Assembly (NCBI GenBank): GCA_046593355.1
Contig: JBKJNY010000102.1
Coordinates: forward strand, 1-64,000
Length of the DNA: 64,000 nucleotides
DNA from: SXOA01 sp046593355
Lineage (GTDB): Bacteria; Planctomycetota; Planctomycetia; Pirellulales; Pirellulaceae
Direction of reading: 5' to 3'
The notes under the pieces are model-generated. The model was not told where the DNA came from. It searched no databases and worked only from the letters and a program-made list of their open reading frames with translations. A program made the position numbers and the translations under genes. Positions within the stretch are counted from its first letter, which is position 1, and every line of letters begins with the position of its first letter. This document shows, piece by piece, positions 52,062-62,047 of the stretch.

Positions 52062-53459
52062 ATGCACGGACACGTTCCCTACGAAACCTTTCTCCACCAG
52101 ATAGCGGGCTTTCTCGGCTCGTACTATCTGTTCCTGGCGGTGATGAATGGCGTGGCCGCCCTGATTATCTGGCAATCCGGGCGGGACAAGGTCCTGTTTC
52201 GCGTGCCGATTTTCAACCTGCCATTCACCGCTTCGATGGCGTGGCTGCTGGTGTCGATGTTTTTCACCATCCTGGCCCCGATTGCTTTCAGCGGCCAGAA
52301 GGACTGGATGGGGATTATTTCGCTGCCGCAGTTTCTGCGCAGCGGAGTGAACCGCGCGATGAATCCCACGATTTATTCCGTGGGGTCGATGGTCCTTTTG
52401 CTGATTCTCTTCTTCCTCCGCAAATGGGTCGTGCAACCGCCGATGGCCTGGGGGCTGCTGAATCTGTCCGCGCTGCTCATGGGCATGTCGCTGACGGACC
52501 CCAACTTCGCGGCCATTGTCACCAAGCCGGACAACGTCCCGATCGTTGGCCTGGTGTTCCTGCTCGGCTTTTTCACATGGCTCAGCGCTTACCAGGCGGT
52601 GCGAAACGACCAGCGGCTGAAACAGGGACTGGGTCCGCTGGAGAAGCTGGATGACGAGAAGATTCTGGTCTGGCCGGACCTTGTTTATACCGAGCTAATC
52701 TGCATGGTCGCCCTTACGGCGTTCCTCATCGTGTGGGGCATCGCCCTGCAAGCCCCGCTGGAAGAGCCGGCCAGCAGCGTGAAAACCCCCAACCCTTCGA
52801 AGGCCCCGTGGTACTTCCTGGGTCTGCAAGAGATGCTCGTCTACTACGATCCGTGGATGGCGGGCGTGGTGCTCCCCAGCATGGTGATTGTCGGGCTGAT
52901 GGCCATTCCTTACATCGATTTCAACAAGGCGGGAAACGGTTACTACACTATCGACCAGCGGAAGTTCGCATACCTCACGTTTCAGTTCGGATTTTTGGTG
53001 CTGTGGGTCACGCTGATTGTGATGGGCACATTCCTGCGCGGCCCCAACTGGAACTTCTTCGGTCCGTATGAAATCTGGGACGCCCACAAGGTGGAAGCGC
53101 TCAACAACCGCGACCTGTCCGAATTCTTCTGGATCGACGCACCCGACCTGCTCAATCTCGGCTGGAGTCGTCCCAAAGCACCGGAAGGCTCATCGGAATT
53201 GAAGAAAGTCGTCTATGCCATCTATCGCGAGTTCCCCGGCATTTTCCTGGTCATCGGCTACCTTCTGATCCTTCCACCGCTGTTAGTGGTGGCCAGTAAA
53301 TTTTTCCGCGACCTGTTTATTCGCATGGGCTTCATTCGCTACATGGTGCTCGCCAACCTGCTGCTGATGATGCTGCTGCTGCCGCTCAAAATGCTCAGCC
53401 GCTGGACGGTGAACCTGAAGTACGTCATTTCCATGCCCGAATACATGCTCAATTTTTAA
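52062..53459 (+). CDS. enlarged cytochrome b C-terminal (subunit IV-like) protein
   Basis: A 465-residue membrane protein. Residues 1-200 form about four or five extra helices with no counterpart in normal subunit IV. From about 209 the helices match the C-terminal half of cytochrome b. The quinol-site loop reads PSKAPWYFLGLQEML (247-252 KAPWYF), where b6f has PEWY and the Glu is replaced, as in other bc complexes of menaquinone users. The C-terminus has two or three further helices. Spacing to its neighbours (45 and 19 bases) indicates an operon. Confidence 0.88.
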   Translation: MHGHVPYETFLHQIAGFLGSYYLFLAVMNGVAALIIWQSGRDKVLFRVPIFNLPFTASMAWLLVSMFFTILAPIAFSGQKDWMGIISLPQFLRSGVNRAMNPTIYSVGSMVLLLILFFLRKWVVQPPMAWGLLNLSALLMGMSLTDPNFAAIVTKPDNVPIVGLVFLLGFFTWLSAYQAVRNDQRLKQGLGPLEKLDDEKILVWPDLVYTELICMVALTAFLIVWGIALQAPLEEPASSVKTPNPSKAPWYFLGLQEMLVYYDPWMAGVVLPSMVIVGLMAIPYIDFNKAGNGYYTIDQRKFAYLTFQFGFLVLWVTLIVMGTFLRGPNWNFFGPYEIWDAHKVEALNNRDLSEFFWIDAPDLLNLGWSRPKAPEGSSELKKVVYAIYREFPGIFLVIGYLLILPPLLVVASKFFRDLFIRMGFIRYMVLANLLLMMLLLPLKMLSRWTVNLKYVISMPEYMLNF

Positions 53460-53478
53460 CGTCAAAGAAGCCTGGCAC

Positions 53479-56400
53479 ATGCCCGCAACGGAATCCACCT
53501 GGCGTAACCAAGCGTTGCTCCACCGAATCTTCGCCGTGAGCGGCGTGCTGCTCACGCTGACGACGGTCTGGATGTTTTACAAGGACCACTACCGGAGTTG
53601 GAAACCCGTCCAGCGCAAGTCGCTGGAAGTCGAACAGAAGATGACGCAGTGGCGCGAGGAGCAGGTGAAAGCGACGGATGCTTACCAGTCCCATTCGGTC
53701 TTCGAGGAACAACTCCGCCGAGCCGAAACGGGCGGCATCGATACCAGATTGATCGCCGAGTTTATTACTCTCCTGGGAGAGGACGCCTCGTACCGCACGA
53801 CAACGGTTTCCACCAGCAAGCTGATGCGGGACGCGGAGAAACTCAACGACCTCCATGCCGAAGCGTTGGAAGCCCGCAAAGCCGCAAAAGTCGCGTCCCA
53901 AGCAGCGGAAAAGACCCCGCCCACCGAGGCTGCACAGGATGCGGCCGACGACGCCCTCCGCAACTCGCAAAAAAAAGACGCTGCCGCCCGCGCCCAGCGC
54001 CAACGGGTCATCGCCCAGCTCAAGTCCTGGTCCTACAGCGCCAAAACGCGGGAAGACAAGCTGCTCAACGAGCGCAAGGTCCGCAACGGCAAAATCGACG
54101 CGGCCAAGGCCAATGTGGACATCGCCATCCGCGACCAGAAATCGCAGGCAGAGATCGACCGCTTTCAAGCCATCGTGGACAAGTTGAACGATGACCCGGA
54201 CTACGGATATGTGAAGCTCAACCAGGACTATTTACACGCGACCACGCATCGCAAGGATCTCGACAAGATCATCAAGGAGATCACGGCGGACGAGGAAGCG
54301 GCGAAGAAGGGCTCCGAAGCAGCCCAGGCAGATCTGGTGCGTCTGGAAACCTCGACCGTCGAGAAACGCGAGACCTACATCACCTCGTCGTTCCCGTGGC
54401 TCGGCAAGAAGATTTTGAATTGGCCGATTCTGGACGCCTTTGGCACCACGCGAAAAATCGACAACTTGTGGTCCAAGGACCTGGAGATTGGTTACGGCTC
54501 TTACGGCAATGTCCGCCGGTTCGACCGCTGTACCACCTGCCACCAGGGAATGCAAAAGTCGCTCCCCGGCGAGCCCACTTCGCCGGCCTATGTGAACGAG
54601 CAGCAGTTCGAGCTCGTCATCATTCCGCCCAAGGCCGAAGAGCTGCCCAAGCGGGCCGCCGATTCCGAGCCAGCCACCGCGGAAGAGCTGTTGGGCGTCC
54701 GCTTCGCCGAGACCGGCCTGATCAGAGACGGCGACATCACGGTCAAATTCGTCCGCCCGAAATCTCCCGCCTCCCGCGCCGTTATCACTCCGCCAGGCGA
54801 GACAGGAACTGAAAAGCAAGAGATTGATGGAGCCGTGATCCGCGAAGCGGCCGCGACCTTCGTCAGCGCGCCGAGCGTGGAGGAAGCGTTGTTTCCCAGG
54901 CTTCCCGGCCTGCTCGTCGGCGACGTGATTGAAAAAGTGAACGGCGACGACGTCTTCGGCGGCACCCGCAGTCCGGAGCGCGTGGCCGCCATCCTCGCGG
55001 ACCTCGTCTCCGAGGGGCAGCCTATTCGCCTGTATGTTCGCCGCGGGCTTCCCAATCCGTTTACTTCGCACCCGCGTCTGGACCTCTATATCAGCGACTC
55101 CAGCCCGCACCGCATGCAAACTTTTGCTTGCACCATCTGTCACGAAGGGCAAGGGAGCGCCACGGATTTCAAATGGGCATCGCATACGCCGAACTCGCAG
55201 ATCCAGGCGGAGGAGTGGGCCGGAAAGCTGGGCTGGTTCGACAACCCCCACTGGATCTTTCCGATGTACGCCCAGCGGTTCACGGAGAGCACCTGCCTCA
55301 AGTGCCATCATGAAGTCGTGGAGCTGGAGGCCAGCGAGAAGTACCCCATCGCCCCGGCTCCCCAGGTCGTGCATGGTTATCAGCTGATTCGCAAGTACGG
55401 CTGCTTCGGCTGCCACGAAGTGAACGGCTTTGATGGTCCCGCCAAGCGGGTCGGGCCGGACCTTCGTCTGGAACCCAATTATTTCGCGGTCGCCCAGGAG
55501 CTAACTCGCGGCCTCTCCTCCCGCGAAAAGAAGTTTGACGACTTGCTGAAGCTGGAGTTGGCCAAGAAGCTGGGCGGCAGCACCGTGGCGGACATTCAGA
55601 AGGAATTTCAAGCCGCGGCCGGCGAGCAGTTCCAATTCGAGAAGGAAAAGACGGACCTGGGAACCTCCACGGATCCCGATAAAGACGCCAAGCTGGCCAA
55701 GGCCACGGAAGCAGCGGAAAAGGCCAAGCAGAAAGTGGAAGCGCTCGCCAAAACGCTGGAGCCCGTTCGCAAGACGCTTTCCGCCATCCATGCGAATCGT
55801 GACCGGCTGGCCCGCATCCGCAATTTGAGCGGGCAGCTTACCGATCACCCTGAAGACACCGCGGCCCGCGCGGAGCTGCGCGGCATTCTGGACGAAGACG
55901 CCCTGAATAAAGAAGGCGCTCTTGGGCAGACACTCACGCCCCAGGAACATCGCTTTGCCGGCATGCTCAAGGACGTGGAAGTTCCCGGCACGCTCCGCAA
56001 AGTAGGTCCGGCTCTGCGATATCTCGGTCAAAAGCTCGACCAGCCGTTCCTCTATGACTGGCTCCATGACCCCACGCATTTCCGTCCCACCACGCGGATG
56101 CCCAAGTTCTTCAACTTGCACGAGCATTTGCAGGATCCGGAAGAAGAAGAATCGCTGCACATCGCGCAAAAGATGGAGCCGATTGAGATCCGGGGCATTA
56201 TGGCGTATCTCACGCACAACCAGCAGAAATTCGAGCCCCTCCAGCCGCCGGAGGACATCGACGCCGGCACTGTGGAGGAAAAGCTGGTCCGCGGCAGGCT
56301 GATGTTCGAGACTCGCGGCTGCCTGGCGTGCCACACGCACGGCGATTTCCCTGAGGTGTCAAAATATCGCAAGGTCGAGGACATCGTGCAGGGGCCGGAC

Positions 56401-58623
56401 CTGTCGAACATCCATCTCAAGTTTGCCGCCGATCGCAACCCGCAGGGACGGACCTGGCTCTATAGCTGGGTCAAGGAGCCGACCCGTTACCACGCCCGCA
56501 CCGTGATGCCGAACCTGTTCCTCAATCGCGACGTGCATCCCAAGACCGACCCGCTGGAGCCGGACCGCTACTTCGACCCCGCGGCCGATATTGTCGAATA
56601 CCTGTTGGCGACACCCGTTCCGCCGGAAGGGACCGCAAAAACGGTCGAGAACCTGACCTGGAAGCCCGTCCCGGAAAGCATGAAGAAGCTGACGGACATT
56701 CCAGGAGCAGTAGACGATCTGAATGACTTGGTGCTCGAACACCTCAAAGAGACGTTTCCGGCCCAGGCCGACGAATTCTTGCTCGAGGGCATTCCAGCGG
56801 TTTACGAGGCGGACCTGAAGGGAGCCGAGAAAGAACTGGTCAGACGCAGCAGTGTGGAAGTTTTCAAGGAGAAGGAAGGATTGCCGCAAAAGCTCCGCTA
56901 CATCGGCCGCAAAACGATCTCCAAGTACGGCTGCTATGGCTGCCACGATATCCCCGGATTCGAGGACGCCAAGCCCATTGGCACCGGCCTGGCCGACTGG
57001 GGCCGCAAGGATCCGAGCAAGCTGGCCTTCGAGCATATCACGGAGTATTTGGAGCATCACGGCCACGCGGTAAGCCATGATAAGAAAGAAAACGCCGCCG
57101 CCCCGCACGACCACGCTGCCGCGGTGGAATCGACCGAGGTCGCGGAAACGGAAGAGTACTTCCATCATCAACTGGAGGCGGGCAACCGGATTGGCTTTAT
57201 CTACCAGAAGCTCAAGGAGCCCCGCAGCTACGACTTCAAGAAGACGCATAACAAGCGTTTCAACGAGCGCCTCCGCATGCCTCAGTTCCCTTTCACGGCG
57301 GAGCAGCGGGAGTCGGTGATTACCTTCGTGCTGGGACTCGTGGCCGAGCCTCCGCGCGACAAGTACCTCTACAAGCCGTCCGCGCGGGACGCGGCTTTGA
57401 TTGCCGGAAAGAAGGTGCTGGAGAAATACAACTGCGGCGGCTGCCACGTGCTCGAAACCGAGAAGTGGAAAATCAGCTACCCGTCCGGCGAGTTCGGAGC
57501 GCAGGCTACCAACTCCACCTATCCCTTCTTGCTGCCGCATTACAGCCCCCCAGAGCTGGCCGCGCAGGCCACGCCGGATAATCGCAACGAGCTGCGATCG
57601 ACGGTAAGCGGCATGCCTGCTTTCGCCAAAGCCGATGGCCAGCCGATCGTGATTGACGAGTCGGACGGCACAGCCGTGGAAAACGGCAGCCCCTACGATC
57701 CTTCCGCGGTCAAATACGCCCTCGACTTGTACAAACCGACCCTTGTGGACGGCGGATCCTACATCACAGGTCAGAACGCCGTGATGGTTGCCCGCCGCAC
57801 CTTGGACGAGAAGGTTCCCGCTACCGGCGGCGTGCTCGCGCGGTATTTGATTCCGCGAGTGACGAAAGTGGAGCAGCAGACCAACCCCAATGCCTCCGGG
57901 GCGGAAGCGTTCGGCTGGGTGCCGCCGCCGCTGGTCGGCGAAGGAACCAAGGTCCAGCCCGGTTGGCTGCACGACTTCCTGCTGGATCCGTATCCCATCC
58001 GGCCAGCCGCCTTCCTGCGCATGCCCAAGTTCAACATGACCTCCCGTGAAGCCACGGACCTTGTCAACTACTTTGCCGCGCATGACAACGCCAAGTATCC
58101 CTACGAAATGACCCCGACGCGGCAGAATTCCGAGCTCGCTCGCAAGGAGCAAGAGTACCGCGCTTTGAATCCACCTGCCGACCCCGAGGCCGCCGGTCGG
58201 AGCGTGCGATTCGACAGCGCGATGCGGGTCGTCACCGACAACAATTTCTGCGTGAAGTGCCACCAGGTGGCGGATTTTGTTCCGCAGGGGAGCCCGCGAG
58301 CCCTGGCCCCGAACCTGGCGGACGTCTATCGGCGTTTGCGGCCGGATTACACGCGGGACTGGATCGCCAACCCCAAGATGATTCTGCCCTACACCTCGAT
58401 GCCCGTAAACATTCCCTACGACGCGGCCGCGCCCCATCACGGCGGCATCAGCCAGGACCTCTTCCGCGGCAGCGCCGAAGAACAGGTGGAAGGCATCGTG
58501 GACCTGCTCACGAACTTTGACCAGTACGCAAAATCGAACACGGAAATCAGCAAGCAGGTTAAGCCGCCCCCCGCGGCAGCGCCTGCCGAACCGAAACCGG
58601 AGGAGACGAAGGAAGAGAAGTAG
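53479..58623 (+). CDS. giant octaheme c-type cytochrome of the bc complex, with PDZ-like insert
   Basis: A 1714-residue protein. A membrane helix lies at about 13-35, and a long charged coiled coil at 45-300. Eight CxxCH heme sites follow: CTTCH 351, CTICH 551, CLKCH 606, CFGCH 642, CLACH 948, CYGCH 1152, CGGCH 1319, CVKCH 1591. A PDZ-like segment lies near 470-525 (FPRLPGLLVGDVIEKVNGDD, then LVSEGQPIRLYVRRG). A second coiled coil is at about 730-780. The tail is Pro/Glu/Lys-rich. Directly downstream of the cytochrome b genes, it probably takes the place of cytochrome c1 and carries electrons over a long distance in the periplasm. No other multiheme family I know has this layout. Confidence 0.9.
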   Translation: MPATESTWRNQALLHRIFAVSGVLLTLTTVWMFYKDHYRSWKPVQRKSLEVEQKMTQWREEQVKATDAYQSHSVFEEQLRRAETGGIDTRLIAEFITLLGEDASYRTTTVSTSKLMRDAEKLNDLHAEALEARKAAKVASQAAEKTPPTEAAQDAADDALRNSQKKDAAARAQRQRVIAQLKSWSYSAKTREDKLLNERKVRNGKIDAAKANVDIAIRDQKSQAEIDRFQAIVDKLNDDPDYGYVKLNQDYLHATTHRKDLDKIIKEITADEEAAKKGSEAAQADLVRLETSTVEKRETYITSSFPWLGKKILNWPILDAFGTTRKIDNLWSKDLEIGYGSYGNVRRFDRCTTCHQGMQKSLPGEPTSPAYVNEQQFELVIIPPKAEELPKRAADSEPATAEELLGVRFAETGLIRDGDITVKFVRPKSPASRAVITPPGETGTEKQEIDGAVIREAAATFVSAPSVEEALFPRLPGLLVGDVIEKVNGDDVFGGTRSPERVAAILADLVSEGQPIRLYVRRGLPNPFTSHPRLDLYISDSSPHRMQTFACTICHEGQGSATDFKWASHTPNSQIQAEEWAGKLGWFDNPHWIFPMYAQRFTESTCLKCHHEVVELEASEKYPIAPAPQVVHGYQLIRKYGCFGCHEVNGFDGPAKRVGPDLRLEPNYFAVAQELTRGLSSREKKFDDLLKLELAKKLGGSTVADIQKEFQAAAGEQFQFEKEKTDLGTSTDPDKDAKLAKATEAAEKAKQKVEALAKTLEPVRKTLSAIHANRDRLARIRNLSGQLTDHPEDTAARAELRGILDEDALNKEGALGQTLTPQEHRFAGMLKDVEVPGTLRKVGPALRYLGQKLDQPFLYDWLHDPTHFRPTTRMPKFFNLHEHLQDPEEEESLHIAQKMEPIEIRGIMAYLTHNQQKFEPLQPPEDIDAGTVEEKLVRGRLMFETRGCLACHTHGDFPEVSKYRKVEDIVQGPDLSNIHLKFAADRNPQGRTWLYSWVKEPTRYHARTVMPNLFLNRDVHPKTDPLEPDRYFDPAADIVEYLLATPVPPEGTAKTVENLTWKPVPESMKKLTDIPGAVDDLNDLVLEHLKETFPAQADEFLLEGIPAVYEADLKGAEKELVRRSSVEVFKEKEGLPQKLRYIGRKTISKYGCYGCHDIPGFEDAKPIGTGLADWGRKDPSKLAFEHITEYLEHHGHAVSHDKKENAAAPHDHAAAVESTEVAETEEYFHHQLEAGNRIGFIYQKLKEPRSYDFKKTHNKRFNERLRMPQFPFTAEQRESVITFVLGLVAEPPRDKYLYKPSARDAALIAGKKVLEKYNCGGCHVLETEKWKISYPSGEFGAQATNSTYPFLLPHYSPPELAAQATPDNRNELRSTVSGMPAFAKADGQPIVIDESDGTAVENGSPYDPSAVKYALDLYKPTLVDGGSYITGQNAVMVARRTLDEKVPATGGVLARYLIPRVTKVEQQTNPNASGAEAFGWVPPPLVGEGTKVQPGWLHDFLLDPYPIRPAAFLRMPKFNMTSREATDLVNYFAAHDNAKYPYEMTPTRQNSELARKEQEYRALNPPADPEAAGRSVRFDSAMRVVTDNNFCVKCHQVADFVPQGSPRALAPNLADVYRRLRPDYTRDWIANPKMILPYTSMPVNIPYDAAAPHHGGISQDLFRGSAEEQVEGIVDLLTNFDQYAKSNTEISKQVKPPPAAAPAEPKPEETKEEK

Positions 58624-58650
58624 GTTGTAGTAACCGCTTCAGCGGTTTCA
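58624..58650. repeat. dispersed palindrome, family D
   Basis: GTAGTAACCGCTTCAGCGGT follows the octaheme stop directly. It is related to the longer inverted pair at 44251-44426. The remaining bases to 58793 hold no gene. Confidence 0.75.
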
Positions 58651-58793
58651 TTCGCTGCAGCACTCATGGCCCGTTTTTCGACCCACCCTTATACTGACAA
58701 GACCCACCTTACCGCCGCCCGGCAGGGATTCTGACGGCTTTCAATCGCAGGGCTCTCCAAGAACGCGAGAGCTTAGCGCCGAGGAGTAAAGAA

Positions 58794-59588
58794 GTGAAAT
58801 CGAAATTGAAATTCACGTTTGCCATCTTGCTGCTTGCCACGTCCGCCGCGCAGGCGCAGGACTGGGGGAGCCTCAAGGCCAGGTTCATCCTGGACGGAAA
58901 GGCCCCGACTTCTGAAAAGGCGAAAGTCGACAAGGACATTGAGCTGTGCCTCAAGCACAAAATTGTTGACGAAACCTTCAAGGTCAATGCGGAAACCGGC
59001 GCGATTCAAAACATCGTGATTTTTCTCTCGCCTAAGTCCGGCTCTCCGAAGCCCAAGATTCATCCCGATTTTGACAAGGCTCCCGCGGACGTAGTGCTCG
59101 ACAACCATAATTGCCGCTTTACGCCCCATGTCTTCACTATCTATACCGCACAAAAGCTGGTCATCAAAAACTCCGACCCGGTCGGCCACAACACCAATGC
59201 GAATTTCTTTGAAAATATTTCCTTCAATGATCAGATTCCGGGGGGAGGAAAAATTACCAAGACCCTGACCAAGACCGAGAGCGCTCCCATGCCGCTGACC
59301 TGCGGCAGCCATCAATGGATGTCGGCCAGGATTCTCGTCCGCGAGGACCCCTATGCGGCGGTCAGCAATGAAAAAGGGGAGTTGACCATCGAAAACATTC
59401 CCGCCGGTAAGTGGACGTTCGCCATCTGGCATGAGGGCTGTGGATTTGTCACCAGCGGCTCGCGGAATGGCAAGGCCGAAAAGTGGGCCAAGGGAAGAAT
59501 CGACTTCGAAATCAAGAAGGGGGACAACAACCTGGGTGAATTCAAAATCCCCGTCGCTATCCTCAACAAACCTAAGCCCAACAAGTAA
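58794..59588 (+). CDS. secreted cupredoxin-like protein
   Basis: The 264-residue product has a signal peptide (FTFAILLLATSAAQAQDW, cleavage after AQA). A cupredoxin-type fold is suggested by NHNCRFTPHVFTI, LVIKNSDPVGHNTNANFFEN, and a C-terminal LTCGSHQWMSARILV, which together offer His, Cys, His and Met for a type 1 copper site, though spacing differs from plastocyanin. It may carry electrons between the bc complex and the oxidase. The next gene encodes a lipoprotein of the same type. Confidence 0.75.
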   Translation: MKSKLKFTFAILLLATSAAQAQDWGSLKARFILDGKAPTSEKAKVDKDIELCLKHKIVDETFKVNAETGAIQNIVIFLSPKSGSPKPKIHPDFDKAPADVVLDNHNCRFTPHVFTIYTAQKLVIKNSDPVGHNTNANFFENISFNDQIPGGGKITKTLTKTESAPMPLTCGSHQWMSARILVREDPYAAVSNEKGELTIENIPAGKWTFAIWHEGCGFVTSGSRNGKAEKWAKGRIDFEIKKGDNNLGEFKIPVAILNKPKPNK

Positions 59589-59619
59589 GGTTTTCGTGGC
59601 CCGTCGAAACGGTCGCTTT

Positions 59620-60549
59620 ATGAACAGCCCACTTCACCAACGCCTGCTCTTCCTCGCCGCACTAGGCGCGGCCTGCGCCGCCGGCTGCGCGCGGTCTTCG
59701 GGGACAGCGGTCTGGACTGACCAGGGGGAAGTGGCCCAGCTTCGCAAAGCGCTGGGCGAAGGGGCTGCTGGCAAAGCGGATGTCGCCGCCACGGCTGCCG
59801 AGCCCACCGGTTTTGCGACGATTAGGGGCACCTTCAAAATGGACGGCGCTCCGCCGCCGCGAAAGGTTCTGACCGTAAACAAGGACCAGGACATCTGCAT
59901 GCCGGGCGGCAAAGCGGCGCTCGCCGAAGAGCTGGTGGTCGATGCCAATGGCGGCATCAAGGATGTGGTCATTTATTGCATCACGAAGATGCCGAAGGAC
60001 GACCCCAAGTGGGAACATCCCGACTACGCGGTCGCCAAAACCCAGCCGCTGATCTTCGACCAGAAGAACTGCGTCTTCCTCACGCATATGCTGGTCGCCC
60101 GCAGTAGCCAAACCATCGTGCTCAAAAACAGCGATACGAAAGGGCACAATGCGAACATTGTCGCCAAAGGTAAGGCCCTAAGTGCTAACAGCCTGATTCC
60201 AACGGGTGCCAGCTCCAATTACGTAGCTGGCGGCGAATCTCCCGAGCCCTTCGACGTTACTTGCAGCATCCATCCTTGGATGTCCGCCAAGATGCTCACT
60301 CGTGACAACTCTCTGTTCGCGGTCACGAAGCCCGACGGCTCCTTCGAAATCAAGCATGTTCCTACCGGCGTTCCGTTGGAATTCAAAGTCTGGCAGGAAT
60401 CCTCCAAGTTTATTCAAACCGCCAAGGTCAACGGAACGGTCGCCAAATGGCCCAAGGGAAAAATGACGCTCAAGGGCAAGGATGTGCTCGAACCGGGCAA
60501 ACCGCTGACGCTCGAGGTGACGGTGGACGCATCACTTTTCGCAAGATAG
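59620..60549 (+). CDS. cupredoxin-like lipoprotein
   Basis: The ATG at 59620 gives a 309-residue protein with lipobox AAGC (Cys23) after a short signal (LLFLAALGAACAAGC). The mature domain resembles the preceding protein: NCVFLTHMLVARSSQTIVLK, KGHNANIVAKGKALSANSLI and VTCSIHPWMSAKMLTRD provide Cys, His, His, Cys, His and Met residues. Membrane anchoring fits a fixed copper relay near the oxidase. It starts 31 bases after the preceding gene. Confidence 0.78.
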   Translation: MNSPLHQRLLFLAALGAACAAGCARSSGTAVWTDQGEVAQLRKALGEGAAGKADVAATAAEPTGFATIRGTFKMDGAPPPRKVLTVNKDQDICMPGGKAALAEELVVDANGGIKDVVIYCITKMPKDDPKWEHPDYAVAKTQPLIFDQKNCVFLTHMLVARSSQTIVLKNSDTKGHNANIVAKGKALSANSLIPTGASSNYVAGGESPEPFDVTCSIHPWMSAKMLTRDNSLFAVTKPDGSFEIKHVPTGVPLEFKVWQESSKFIQTAKVNGTVAKWPKGKMTLKGKDVLEPGKPLTLEVTVDASLFAR

Positions 60550-60585
60550 GCAGTCGCATTTTTCCAAGCCGCGGCAATTGTGCAA

Positions 60586-61965
60586 ATGGACGAGAACATG
60601 AGTGCGTGTCGGAATTGGCGGCTGTGCCTGGCGGCGCTGTTGGCGTTATTTATGTCCGGCACGTTCGGTTGCGGCTCGCCGGATGCAAAGTTCGTGCGCT
60701 ACAGCACCTTCGCTCACCTCTCCGAAAAAGGGGCAGGGTACGAAAACGGATTTACCAGGCAGCAAAAGCAGGACGTGGATAATGTGCTGGCCGCTTTGTA
60801 CGGCACTCCCGATGCACCCAGCCTCCCCGCGCTTGCCAATGTGGATGTCTCCAAGCTTTTGGACCAATCCAAGCTGAACCTCGCGGCCGGCCGCGTCGTC
60901 AGCGACAGCACCGGCCGCCCACGTGGCCTCTACCGCGAGCACTGCGCCCACTGCCACGGCATCACCGGCGACGGCAACGGCCCCACGGCCAGCTTTCTCA
61001 ACCCGTATCCGCGTGACTACCGGGCGGGCCTCTTCAAATTCAAGTCCACCCCTATCGGCTATCGGCCGCTGCATGACGATTTGAAGAAGATCGTCATTGA
61101 AGGAATTCCCGGCACCGCCATGCCTTCCTTTCGCCTCCTTTCGGACCAGGAGATCGAAGCTCTCGTCGAGTATGTGAAGTACCTCGCCATCCGCGGCGAA
61201 ACCGAGCGCCAGTTCTACAATGCCCTCAAGGACGATATTTCCGAGACGGACTTTCTCAGCAAAGCGAACCCCGACGTAGTCACCGCCGAACTCACGGAAG
61301 CCAACAAACCCAAGGTGCCGACGTCCCAAGAAATCGCGGACAAAGTGGCGGAGGTTAGCAAGGAAAGAATTGAGGCCATCAAAGGCTACACGGAAAACGT
61401 GTTTACCAAGTGGCTGGAGGCCGTTGACCTGATGACCCAGGACACCGCCAAAGTCGCCAGCCGTAACGACGCGATGCGGGCCTTGCGGGACGAATTAACC
61501 GCGGCAGCCACCGAAGACACCAAGCTCACCGACGAGTCGGTGCTCGTCGAATCCCGGCAGCGCGGCCGCAAGCTTTTTTATGGGCCTATCGCCAACTGCT
61601 TCTCGTGCCACGGACCGACGGCGCTCGGGGATGGGCAGCTTGGCGATTACGACCAATGGACCGTCGAGCTCGTCACCAAAACTCCCACCCAGGAACTCAT
61701 TGACGAATACGTGTCCTACGGCATGCCCCAGCCCCGCAACATCCGCCCCCGCAACCTGCGGCAAGGCGTTTATCGCGGCGGGATGCGGCCGCTCGACTTG
61801 TATTGGCGAGTCCGCAACGGCATGGAAGGGACGCCGATGCCCGGCAACGACAAGCTCAAGCCGGAGGATATCTGGCACCTGGTCAACTATGTCCAGTCGC
61901 TCCCCTACGAGCCAATCAGCAACCCGTACGAGGCGGTGCCGGAAAACCGCCGCGAACGGAACTGA
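60586..61965 (+). CDS. diheme c-type cytochrome lipoprotein
   Basis: The start is unsure among GTG 60580, ATG 60586 and ATG 60598. From 60586 the 459-residue protein has lipobox SGTFGCG (Cys29) and two heme sites, CAHCH (120-124) with the Met ligand probably in PGTAMPSF, and CFSCH (338-342) with EGTPMPG. Between them lies a helical charged region. It resembles two fused mono-heme domains. Its position just before coxB suggests that it delivers electrons to the oxidase. Confidence 0.88.
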   Translation: MDENMSACRNWRLCLAALLALFMSGTFGCGSPDAKFVRYSTFAHLSEKGAGYENGFTRQQKQDVDNVLAALYGTPDAPSLPALANVDVSKLLDQSKLNLAAGRVVSDSTGRPRGLYREHCAHCHGITGDGNGPTASFLNPYPRDYRAGLFKFKSTPIGYRPLHDDLKKIVIEGIPGTAMPSFRLLSDQEIEALVEYVKYLAIRGETERQFYNALKDDISETDFLSKANPDVVTAELTEANKPKVPTSQEIADKVAEVSKERIEAIKGYTENVFTKWLEAVDLMTQDTAKVASRNDAMRALRDELTAAATEDTKLTDESVLVESRQRGRKLFYGPIANCFSCHGPTALGDGQLGDYDQWTVELVTKTPTQELIDEYVSYGMPQPRNIRPRNLRQGVYRGGMRPLDLYWRVRNGMEGTPMPGNDKLKPEDIWHLVNYVQSLPYEPISNPYEAVPENRRERN

Positions 61966-61972
61966 TTTGAAT

Positions 61973-62007
61973 TCAAGAATAGTACTCATCACGCTCCGCG
62001 TGATGAA
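61973..62007. repeat. half copy of the family C double palindrome
   Basis: TCATCACGCTCCGCGTGATG with the flank TCAAGAATAGTACT matches one half of the elements at 46046 and 46259 in reverse orientation. It lies between the diheme gene and coxB. Confidence 0.85.
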
Positions 62008-62047
62008 TTAGCGGGTCAGGCCCGAAAGAGCGACGAGGAGAATTATT

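Noticed and set aside
56359..58440. 693-codon open frame opposite the octaheme gene
   Set aside because: Heme motifs and domain order are on the plus strand. The minus frame is a compositional shadow.
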